Shown: positions 4,833 to 9,792 of the stretch, in pieces
How positions within the stretch are numbered: position 1 is the first letter of the stretch
Layout: each line of letters begins with the position of its first letter
Assembly (NCBI GenBank): GCA_043814315.1
Contig: JBDRKE010000011.1
Coordinates: 1 to 9,792 of the forward strand
Direction of reading: 5' to 3'
Source: JBDRKE01 sp043814315
GTDB lineage: Bacteria; Omnitrophota; Gorgyraeia; Gygaellales; Profunditerraquicolaceae
Length of the DNA stretch: 9,792 bases
Position numbers and translations under genes: made by a program
Notes under the pieces: generated by a model
The model's input: only the letters and a program-made list of their open reading frames with translations
Database searches by the model: none
What the model was told of the DNA's origin: nothing

Positions 4833-5141
4833 TTAGAACTTCTTACCATGGCGGTAGGGCCGAGTCTTATTATATTCTATTTTCTTCAAAAGGGTCTTTT
4901 CTAAATCGATTTTTCTGGCTCCGCAAAAATCGAATATCCGTATGCAGCAATCCGCCATCTCTTCGGCGATCGCTTCGTTACTTGCGTGTTGACGCATCGC
5001 CTCGAGCGCCTCGGATAGTTCCGAATGCATCAGAGCGATAAGCTCTCCGTCGTTTCGCTCTTCATCCCACCAGCCCTTTTCTTTGGCTATGGCGTGGCAG
5101 GCTTCAATAAATTCATGGATTCCCCATTTACTTTCCTTCAT
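4833..5141 (-). CDS. MazG-like nucleotide pyrophosphohydrolase
   Basis: A small all-alpha hydrolase of the MazG superfamily, expected to cleave nucleoside triphosphates to monophosphate and pyrophosphate in a metal-dependent way, clearing unwanted nucleotides. The metal-binding pattern is clear: HSELSEALEAMR with Glu41-x-x-Glu44, then EEMADCCIRIFDF with Glu61-x-x-Asp64. KGWWDEERNDGEL before it and NKTRPYRHGKKF at the end are typical of the short stand-alone members of about 100 residues. I choose ATG 5139-5141 (102 aa), because AAAGGA stands five bases upstream; an in-frame GTG at 5160-5162 would give 109 aa but has no such site. The start overlaps the stop of the lipoprotein gene by 14 bp, indicating translational coupling in the operon. 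Substrate cannot be told from sequence. Confidence 0.88.
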   Translation of the reverse strand: MKESKWGIHEFIEACHAIAKEKGWWDEERNDGELIALMHSELSEALEAMRQHASNEAIAEEMADCCIRIFDFCGARKIDLEKTLLKKIEYNKTRPYRHGKKF

Positions 5142-5625
5142 AGACGTCCTTTCCGGTTTCACCCTGAGGATTCAAGATATCCGATAAATTCTCTGCAAAG
5201 AGCTCCTTGGCATAAGTGCTCGGCGATGACACCTCCCATTGCGTATTCCGAGAGTCTATCTCTTTAAAGAAAATGCCCACGGGAGTCGTGTCCTGGTCGG
5301 AGACATAAAAGGCGATCATGTGTTTTTTACTATCACCAGAATAAACATAACCACCCTGTTTCTTTAAGGCCTCGAGCGTCTTGGTGAAACAGGCAGCATA
5401 ATCAAGATTGCAAGTTTCGATAATGGCGTCTTTTCTCCCCTCTTCCAGAACCTTTGTCGACACCCCCGCTGCACCCTTTGCGAGCTCTTTTAGAGAAGCA
5501 CAACCGGGTAAAATCCCAAGCATCAAGCACCAAATTCCAAACACGATTATCTTTTGTTCGAAATATTGGGATTTGGGATTTGGGATTTTTTTGGGATTTG
5601 GGATTTGGGATTTGGGATTTAACAT
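5128..5625 (-). CDS. lipoprotein with a repeat-derived signal peptide, 165 aa
   Basis: The N-terminus is MLNPKSQIPNPKKIPNPKSQ, then YFEQK, a hydrophobic IIVFGIWCLMLGIL and a lipobox L-P-G-Cys42, so a type II signal peptide with an unusually long n-region. Residues 3-38 are encoded almost wholly by a heptad-repeat element (5511-5620). The start is firm: AAGGAGGAG (5628-5636) sits just before the ATG, and no internal start leaves a workable signal. The mature domain (about 43-165) has a helix-rich part (LKELAKGAAGVSTKVLEEGR), then TCNLDYAACFTKTLEALKKQ, GGYVYSGDSKKHMIAFYVSD and TQWEVSSPSTYAKELFAENL. This alpha-beta-beta-alpha plan resembles DUF3568-type lipoproteins such as the one at 1514-1897, though I cannot confirm the family. 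The gene starts 13 bp after the phospholipase gene and its 3' end overlaps the MazG-like gene. Confidence 0.82.
   Translation of the reverse strand: MLNPKSQIPNPKKIPNPKSQYFEQKIIVFGIWCLMLGILPGCASLKELAKGAAGVSTKVLEEGRKDAIIETCNLDYAACFTKTLEALKKQGGYVYSGDSKKHMIAFYVSDQDTTPVGIFFKEIDSRNTQWEVSSPSTYAKELFAENLSDILNPQGETGKDVYEGK
5511..5620. repeat. inverted pair of AAATCCC heptad arrays
   Basis: 5566-5620 contains seven GGGATTT units on the plus strand (three, a four-base T insertion, then four), that is AAATCCC on the minus strand. 5511-5541 is a degenerate array in the opposite orientation: AAATCCC, AAGCATC, AAGCACC, AAATTCC, AAA. A spacer of 24 bases (5542-5565) separates them, so the arms can pair. Heptads pass through all three reading frames without a stop, giving Asn-Pro-Lys-Ser-Gln-Ile-Pro from one arm and Phe-Gly-Ile-Trp/Leu from the other. 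The element starts five bases inside the lipoprotein ORF. Confidence 0.85.
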
Positions 5626-5638
5626 GTCTCCTCCTTAT

Positions 5639-7651
5639 CTACTCATTTATGACCTTCCATATCCTATCCAGATTCTTACGCGCCTCCTCTTCCCCTCTTT
5701 TGGCAAATTCACTAGCGCGATGAAGCTCAAGCCAATAGAGGCCTGAGGTATCCGGATGCAGCACAATATCCGCTAACTTTGCCTCTTTTTGCGCCACTTC
5801 GGACTGAAGGATCTCGATACTGCTAAAGATAATATCAAGGATATTGGTGTGAAACAAACCCTTGAAATGCTGCCCGAAACTAAACCAGTTCTTTTTCTTG
5901 ATATCCTCGCCGGTTTCTACCACCTGCTGTTTTAACTTCTCATACTGGTGAAGGATATCTTCCCTGGTGGGAGTCACATTGACCGCGATAATCTTTTTTA
6001 CGCCCATTTCAAAGAGGGGCTCTGTCGGCAAGGGATTAATGATCCCTCCGTCAAAGAGCATCTCCTCTTTAAATTTAAAGGGAGCGAATACGCCCGGCAT
6101 GGCGCAACTGGCCATCAGGGCATCAATGATGAGGCCCTTATCAAACACCCGGGGCTCTTTTCTTTTGACGTCGCTGGCGATAATCTTTAAGGGGATCCTG
6201 GTATCAAAAAAAGTTTTTTGGCCCAGGTGCTTCTTAAAGAATTTGAGCAGCTTGTTTCCTTTGATGAAGCTGATGGTGGGAAATGTCAAATCCACCAGTC
6301 CCCAGATATGCTTGGGCTCCCTGAATTCCTTGGTGATCTCGAGTATTTCATCGCTTGACTTACCCGTGGCCCAGAGGCTGGCAATAATCGCACCGATGCT
6401 GGAGCCCGCGATGATATCAATGGGGATCTTCTCCTCTTCGATGACTTTCAGGACGCCGATATGGCAGAAACCATAACCCACCCCCACTCCCAGGACCAGG
6501 CCCACCAAGCACTCTGAGAGTTGCCGGGATATCCGCCGGATGGCTTTGGCGTATTCGCAATCGGGCCTTTCCAGAATCAACCTGTCCGAAGATTGAAAAT
6601 CTATCTTGGGCAGGGTCGCAAAGACATTCCTGCCCAGAATCCGGACTTGCTCCTCATGCGCGATTTTCGAAAGCATGTATTCATTGATAACAACCTTGAT
6701 CTTTTCTTCGTTAAAATTAAATTCTTTTTTGAGCCTTTCTATAAGATGGCGGGTTCTTTTTAAATCAACGGGTTCGGGCCCTGTTAATATGTGAATCAAG
6801 TCAGACTGGTTCAACAGGCCGAATATAAAACGGTCCATAAGAGAGGGGAGGTCCAAAAGGATATAATGATAGTCATTGACCAATAAGCTTAAAATCTCCA
6901 TCAGGTTTTTCACGCAATTTTCATCTTCCTCCTTGTAATGGAAACAAAGGAGGTCTATTCCTAACCCTGCTTTTAAAACAAAATCTTCCCGTAATTTATT
7001 ATAATCGACCCTGCCGCCAAATAGCTCTAAGACGGGTGCTTCTTTGATATCCAATCTATAGGGAAGGCTATGGATCTTATCAAGGAGCAGGATATCCAGG
7101 ATAATGACGGATTTACGTGTCTCCCCGGAAAGGCTCAAAGCCAAATTAAGGGCATAAATAGTCTTTCCGGATTGGGAATGAGAGCTGAATACAGAAACAA
7201 TATTACTTTCAAATATGGTTTTTTGATGGATGTCTTTGCGTTTCAGCCTGCGGGAAAGCATCCGGCTTAAATCAATAGCCAGGCGCGGGAACTTTTTTAA
7301 AACGGAATCAAAATCATTCTTTTTAATGACAAGAAGCAGGCAGTCATTTAAGGCTTGCGCCGTCACGGAATGCGGTTCATCGGTCAAAAGAGAAATAATC
7401 CCAAAATACTTGCCGCGGTGTAGATATTCTAAGACCATCCTATTTCCCTGTGAGTCTTGCGTATAGATAACAACCCTGCCTAAAACAACGCAGTAAAAGG
7501 CGCTTGGGCCAGAACCTTCTCTATAGATGATTTCTCCTTTTTTGAATTCCTCAAGGCCCAACCTTTCCTTGACGAAACTGCGCTCAGTCTGCGTAAGGCT
7601 CGCAAAAAGAGGGATTTCCTGTAATATTAAATCTTTGCTGATGGAATTCAT
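5639..7651 (-). CDS. NTE-like patatin phospholipase with cyclic-nucleotide and P-loop domains
   Basis: A cytoplasmic or membrane-associated lipid acyl-hydrolase of 670 aa with three parts. Residues 10-135 form a cyclic-nucleotide-binding (CAP-effector) beta-roll (LFASLTQTERSFV, KKGEIIYREG, then FGIISLLTDEPHSVTA). The usual phosphate-cassette Glu and Arg are missing (Gly84-Ile85, His94), so cAMP or cGMP binding is doubtful. Residues 150-350 look like a CpsD/MinD-type P-loop ATPase: Walker A SSHSQSGKT (156-164), VIILDILLLD (182-191), ILLDLPS (264-270). Residues 382-640 are patatin: oxyanion loop GVGVGYG (388-394) then HIGVLKVIEEE, nucleophile elbow GSSIG (416-420, Ser418), and the dyad Asp534 in FDGGIINPLP. 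This order recalls neuropathy-target-esterase proteins. It starts 3 bp after the GH1 gene without a good ribosome site, so coupling is likely. Substrate is probably a phospholipid or lysophospholipid (family knowledge). Confidence 0.9.
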   Translation of the reverse strand: MNSISKDLILQEIPLFASLTQTERSFVKERLGLEEFKKGEIIYREGSGPSAFYCVVLGRVVIYTQDSQGNRMVLEYLHRGKYFGIISLLTDEPHSVTAQALNDCLLLVIKKNDFDSVLKKFPRLAIDLSRMLSRRLKRKDIHQKTIFESNIVSVFSSHSQSGKTIYALNLALSLSGETRKSVIILDILLLDKIHSLPYRLDIKEAPVLELFGGRVDYNKLREDFVLKAGLGIDLLCFHYKEEDENCVKNLMEILSLLVNDYHYILLDLPSLMDRFIFGLLNQSDLIHILTGPEPVDLKRTRHLIERLKKEFNFNEEKIKVVINEYMLSKIAHEEQVRILGRNVFATLPKIDFQSSDRLILERPDCEYAKAIRRISRQLSECLVGLVLGVGVGYGFCHIGVLKVIEEEKIPIDIIAGSSIGAIIASLWATGKSSDEILEITKEFREPKHIWGLVDLTFPTISFIKGNKLLKFFKKHLGQKTFFDTRIPLKIIASDVKRKEPRVFDKGLIIDALMASCAMPGVFAPFKFKEEMLFDGGIINPLPTEPLFEMGVKKIIAVNVTPTREDILHQYEKLKQQVVETGEDIKKKNWFSFGQHFKGLFHTNILDIIFSSIEILQSEVAQKEAKLADIVLHPDTSGLYWLELHRASEFAKRGEEEARKNLDRIWKVINE

Positions 7652-7654
7652 AGC

Positions 7655-8872
7655 TTAAAGTTTACTTGTTTCGCAGACCCGAGAAAACTTCTCGGCGCTT
7701 TCTCTTACGGTCCGCCTGTACGTAGGGTAGTCAATGTCAATCAAGCCAAAGCGAGGGCCAAACCCTTTATCCCATTCATAGTTATCTATCAGCGACCAAT
7801 AAAGATAACCTAAGCCTTTGATGCCTTTTTCCATGGCCAGGGCCAGGGCTTTAAGATGCTGCTGAATAAATTCCCAACGCAGGCCATCGTCATCCGTGCA
7901 GATACCGTTTTCTAAAATAAAGACGGGCAAATCAAAGCGCCGTAAAGTCAAAAGCAAATCATAGAGCCCTTGCGGATATACGTCCCATCCTAAAGAATTC
8001 TTTTTCAGGCGGCTGCAGTTATTATTACAGGTATCGATCAATAAATGGGACAGGCGCCAGCTTTTCGTATCCACGAGGCTGCGGGAGTAATAATTAACCC
8101 CTATATAATCGAGGGCGCGATGTTCCGCAAGTTTTCTTATGAGTGAAAGATTATAGTATCTGTGCCTTAAGAGAATACCGAGATTATTCTTCCAGGTGCC
8201 GGTGCACGTTTCAAAGGCCTGCATGTTCTTGGCGAAGCTCACCATGGGCCTGGATAAATTTCTTTTTTTATAAATACGGTGAATAAGCCTGTAGGCCCCG
8301 ATATGGGCACGCGCCATATGTCCGACGACAGTTCTTGCTTTCCATAATGATTTTTCCTGCGGAGGCCAGACGCCCAAGACATAGGCATGATAGGCATAGA
8401 CGAGAGGCTCGTTTATGGTGGCCCAGTAACGCACCTGGTCGCCTAAGGCATCGACGAGCCGTTCCACGTAGCGCAAAAAATAAAAGGAGGATTTCCTGTT
8501 GAGCCAACCCCCTGCCCGGGCTAGCCACGCCGGGTTGGTAAAATGGTGCAACGTCACGATGGGCTCTAACTGGCGCTCTTTTAAGGCAAGGATAACGTCT
8601 CTATAATGGGTTAATTCCTCTGATGAAAACTCATTCTCCTTCGGCTCAATACGGCTCCACTCAATAGAAAGACGGTGGGCATTATGACGAAGGTGCCTGG
8701 CGAAATCAAAGTCTTCCCTGAATAACTCGTAGCTGCGGCAGGCCTCCCCCGAGGATTCTTTTAAACCAAGCCTTCTCTCCCATTCCCACCAATCGTTATG
8801 GACATTATGCCCTTCTATCTGATGGCTGGAGGTGGCCGCGCCCCAGAAAAAATCTTTAGGAAACTGAATCAT
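7655..8872 (-). CDS. glycoside hydrolase family 1 beta-glycosidase
   Basis: A retaining beta-glucosidase/beta-galactosidase-type TIM barrel of 405 aa without a signal peptide, so cytoplasmic; it would split beta-linked disaccharides or glycosides after uptake. Family marks run in order: FPKDFFWGAATSSHQIEG (4-21, Gln18 for sugar binding), RLSIEWSRIEP (67-77), TLHHFTNPAWL (107-117), acid/base Glu155 in ATINEP, DYIGVNYYSR (255-264), nucleophile Glu321 in FILENG, and the +4/-1 sugar-contact end YWSLIDNYEWDKGFGPRFGL (358-377, Glu366 and Trp367). It is somewhat shorter than the usual 440-480, with compact loops after residue 170 and after residue 270. The ATG lacks a clear Shine-Dalgarno site. It is the first gene of a four-gene block, with a leader of about 135 bases, and shares a 3-bp junction with the phospholipase gene. 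Exact sugar specificity is not readable. Confidence 0.95.
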   Translation of the reverse strand: MIQFPKDFFWGAATSSHQIEGHNVHNDWWEWERRLGLKESSGEACRSYELFREDFDFARHLRHNAHRLSIEWSRIEPKENEFSSEELTHYRDVILALKERQLEPIVTLHHFTNPAWLARAGGWLNRKSSFYFLRYVERLVDALGDQVRYWATINEPLVYAYHAYVLGVWPPQEKSLWKARTVVGHMARAHIGAYRLIHRIYKKRNLSRPMVSFAKNMQAFETCTGTWKNNLGILLRHRYYNLSLIRKLAEHRALDYIGVNYYSRSLVDTKSWRLSHLLIDTCNNNCSRLKKNSLGWDVYPQGLYDLLLTLRRFDLPVFILENGICTDDDGLRWEFIQQHLKALALAMEKGIKGLGYLYWSLIDNYEWDKGFGPRFGLIDIDYPTYRRTVRESAEKFSRVCETSKL

Positions 8873-8944
8873 TTTAGTCTGTGCTTTATATTTATCTATG
8901 CAGCTAATAAAAGAAGGAACTGCACACCCGGTTTGTTAAGAAAG

Positions 8945-8979
8945 GCAGCTGCTTGGATTCAAGGCTTTCCCTAGGGAAA
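8945..8979. promoter_or_regulatory. two palindromes in the GH1 leader
   Basis: GCAGCTGC (8945-8952) and the 14-bp perfect palindrome TTTCCCTAGGGAAA (8966-8979) lie 70-110 bases upstream of the GH1 start, downstream of its likely promoter. They could be an operator for a dimeric repressor or simple RNA hairpins in the leader. This assignment is speculative. Confidence 0.3.
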
Positions 8980-9014
8980 AAATCAGTTACGGATTCGGCA
9001 AGATGTATTGAATT

Positions 9015-9044
9015 ATTATAACACCTGGCGATAAAAAATCCCAA
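9015..9044 (-). promoter_or_regulatory. candidate promoter of the GH1 operon
   Basis: Minus-strand TATAAT (9015-9020) with an extended -10 TG (TGTTATAAT), and TTGGGA (9039-9044; four of six) after an 18-base spacer. The -35 box lies inside the terminator stem of the preceding gene. The implied leader is about 135 bases. Confidence 0.5.
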
Positions 9045-9062
9045 CAAAAAAGTTGGGATTTT
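9035..9062 (-). terminator. intrinsic terminator of the peptidoglycan-binding lipoprotein gene
   Basis: AAAATCCCAAC (9035-9045) pairs perfectly with GTTGGGATTTT (9052-9062) around a six-base loop, and on the minus strand the stem continues into TTTTTTAT. It lies 41 bp beyond the stop codon of the gene at 9104-9556. Confidence 0.85.
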
Positions 9063-9103
9063 AAAAAATACTGAATAGGATGGGCTGTTCTTAGGAATCT
9101 GGC

Positions 9104-9556
9104 TTAGCGCGTTTTTTGTGATGGCGCTGAAGCAGCTTTGGGAGTAGGATTTAAATACTTCTCCAATGCGGCCCATGTCTTAGGCCCGACCTTGCCATCG
9201 GCCTGCAGGCCGTTGGCCTTTTGAAATTCTATAATGGACTTCTTGCTTAAGGGGCCGATCTTGCCGTCAATGGCTCCCGTATAGAAGTTAGCGTTCTTCA
9301 AAGCGGTCTGAATCTCGATAGCCCTGGGCTTATAGGGGCCTGTGGGGGGTAAAGATTCTAATTTCAGGGATGAACCCGACGCTTCAGCCCTGACATCACT
9401 TACGTTGATTTCGGATACGGCCTGATTCGTGCTCAAGGCGCTCAGGGTCTCCATCGAGAGAGGCTCCTGCTCTTCCATAGAAACCTGTTTTTTGCCGCAA
9501 CCATACATATAAATACCAAAAACTACCGCCAGAATAACGAACGCAAATTTTTTCAT
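9104..9556 (-). CDS. peptidoglycan-binding lipoprotein (PG_binding_1 domain), 150 aa
   Basis: A type II signal peptide (MKKFAFVILAVVFGIYMYG, then Cys20) is followed by a low-complexity Ser/Glu-rich linker (residues 25-75). A single peptidoglycan-binding domain of the PF01471 type then covers about 78-139: RAIEIQTALKNANFYTGAID, GKIGPLSKKSIIEFQKANGL and ADGKVGPKTWAALEKYL, showing the repeated G-x-(I/V)-G-P and the F-Q-x-x-x-G-L motif. It ends in a Pro/Ala/Ser tail with no catalytic domain, so it likely anchors a membrane or outer membrane to the cell wall, or acts as a binding module. The lipobox is slightly unusual (Met-Tyr-Gly-Cys). GAGGAG (9563-9568) lies six bases before the ATG. It is monocistronic, with its own promoter and terminator. 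Confidence 0.92.
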   Translation of the reverse strand: MKKFAFVILAVVFGIYMYGCGKKQVSMEEQEPLSMETLSALSTNQAVSEINVSDVRAEASGSSLKLESLPPTGPYKPRAIEIQTALKNANFYTGAIDGKIGPLSKKSIIEFQKANGLQADGKVGPKTWAALEKYLNPTPKAASAPSQKTR

Positions 9557-9608
9557 CCCGCTCTCCTCTTTAAATAGATAGCTTTATTCCGCCCCCCATG
9601 CATTTACT

Positions 9609-9636
9609 ATTGTAACAAAATATCCCCAGAAATCAA
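9609..9636 (-). promoter_or_regulatory. sigma70-type promoter of the peptidoglycan-binding lipoprotein gene
   Basis: Minus-strand TTGATT (9631-9636), a 16-base spacer and TACAAT (9609-9614). The start point would be near 9602, leaving a leader of about 46 bases up to the ATG. The 16-base spacer and TTGAT- box match the tRNA-Phe promoter. Confidence 0.55.
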
Positions 9637-9659
9637 ATAAAATTACACATTAAGTAGTG

Positions 9660-9791
9660 TCAAGATAATTGTACGCTTTCGTATTGAGGCTCTCTGAAAA
9701 TTGTTATATGCCGCGGCATAACCTCTGGTTGTTCTTCTTGCCTGAATTGGCTAATGATACCATATATCCACAGGTTCACGCTTCTGTCTGA
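9660..9791 (-). other. possible 3' end of an upstream gene at the right edge
   Basis: One minus-strand frame is open from the window edge to a TGA at 9660-9662, giving 43 residues including NLWIYGIISQFRQEEQPEVM and ending HITIFREPQYESVQLS. I recognise no family. An open frame this short can arise by chance, so I do not call it a gene. Inside lies a 14-bp perfect palindrome, TATGCCGCGGCATA (9707-9720). No terminator is visible between this frame and the next promoter. Confidence 0.25.
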
Positions 9792-9792
9792 C

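Noticed and set aside
5142..5162. GTG start seven codons upstream for the MazG-like gene.
   Set aside because: The ATG at 5139-5141 has AAAGGA at ideal spacing and gives the usual length of the short family members.
5566..5620. Regular repeats that might be read as a CRISPR array.
   Set aside because: The unit is seven bases with no spacers; it is a simple heptad array.
5967..6476. Plus-strand open frame of 169 codons within the phospholipase gene.
   Set aside because: It is antisense to the conserved patatin domain and its composition follows from the opposite strand's codon use.
8880..9010. The GH1 leader contains GCCGAATCCGTA and TTGAATCC on the minus strand, faintly recalling c-di-AMP (ydaO-type) riboswitch segments.
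   Set aside because: The paired stems, the GGGG-type junctions and the GTCAGCTAAC segment of that class are not found, so the resemblance is only short words. A covariance-model search would decide.
8904..9176. Minus-strand open frame of 90 codons between GH1 and the peptidoglycan-binding gene.
   Set aside because: It crosses the terminator at 9035-9062 and overlaps the coding end of the lipoprotein gene in another frame; no ribosome site or family pattern.

Overview
The window looks like chromosome from an uncultured bacterium with ordinary bacterial signals: Shine-Dalgarno sites, sigma70-like promoters, a tRNA with encoded CCA, and several type II (lipoprotein) signal peptides. The mix of a DUF3568-type lipoprotein, a second lipoprotein of similar layout, a LeuT-like transporter, a standalone NAD(P)HX epimerase, and heptad AAATCCC arrays coding for an Asn-Pro-Lys-rich N-terminus suggests Candidatus Omnitrophota (old OP3) or a neighbouring lineage. 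This placement is from family knowledge and memory, not from a marker gene.

Layout, left to right. 1-207 is the plus-strand 3' end of an unrecognised gene, followed at 227-370 by what looks like a start-less tetratricopeptide relic. 420-1181 is an AT-rich minus-strand patch: a 31-residue very basic protein missed by ordinary ORF size cut-offs, and an exported 176-residue hypothetical protein. The larger gene is framed by two 34-bp direct repeats (33 of 34 identical), each carrying a -10 box and a Shine-Dalgarno site. A two-way terminator (1154-1181) closes this patch. 1188-1361 holds three related palindromic elements in the trailer of a tRNA-Phe(GAA) gene (1376-1450), which has its own promoter.

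From 1514 to 8872 every gene is on the minus strand and packed closely, read from right to left: GH1 beta-glycosidase, then (3 bp later) a three-domain cyclic-nucleotide-binding/P-loop/patatin phospholipase, a lipoprotein, a MazG-like pyrophosphohydrolase, NAD(P)HX epimerase (nnrE), a hydrogenase maturation protease, a LeuT-like sodium:amino-acid symporter and a DUF3568 lipoprotein. The first four genes are separated by 13 bp or less and form a convincing operon. nnrE is set apart on both sides by two copies of a 55-bp doubly palindromic element in inverted orientation. 9104-9556 is a separately transcribed peptidoglycan-binding lipoprotein with its own promoter and terminator. The right edge may hold the 3' end of one more gene.

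The products cover envelope lipids and surface lipoproteins, nucleotide and NAD(P)H repair, sugar hydrolysis and amino-acid uptake; no single pathway links them. The signals most worth a second look are the heptad-repeat element that has become the export signal of the 5128-5625 lipoprotein, the 55-bp elements flanking nnrE, the repeat-framed 176-residue gene, and the NTE-like phospholipase with an intact Walker A between its sensor and patatin domains.
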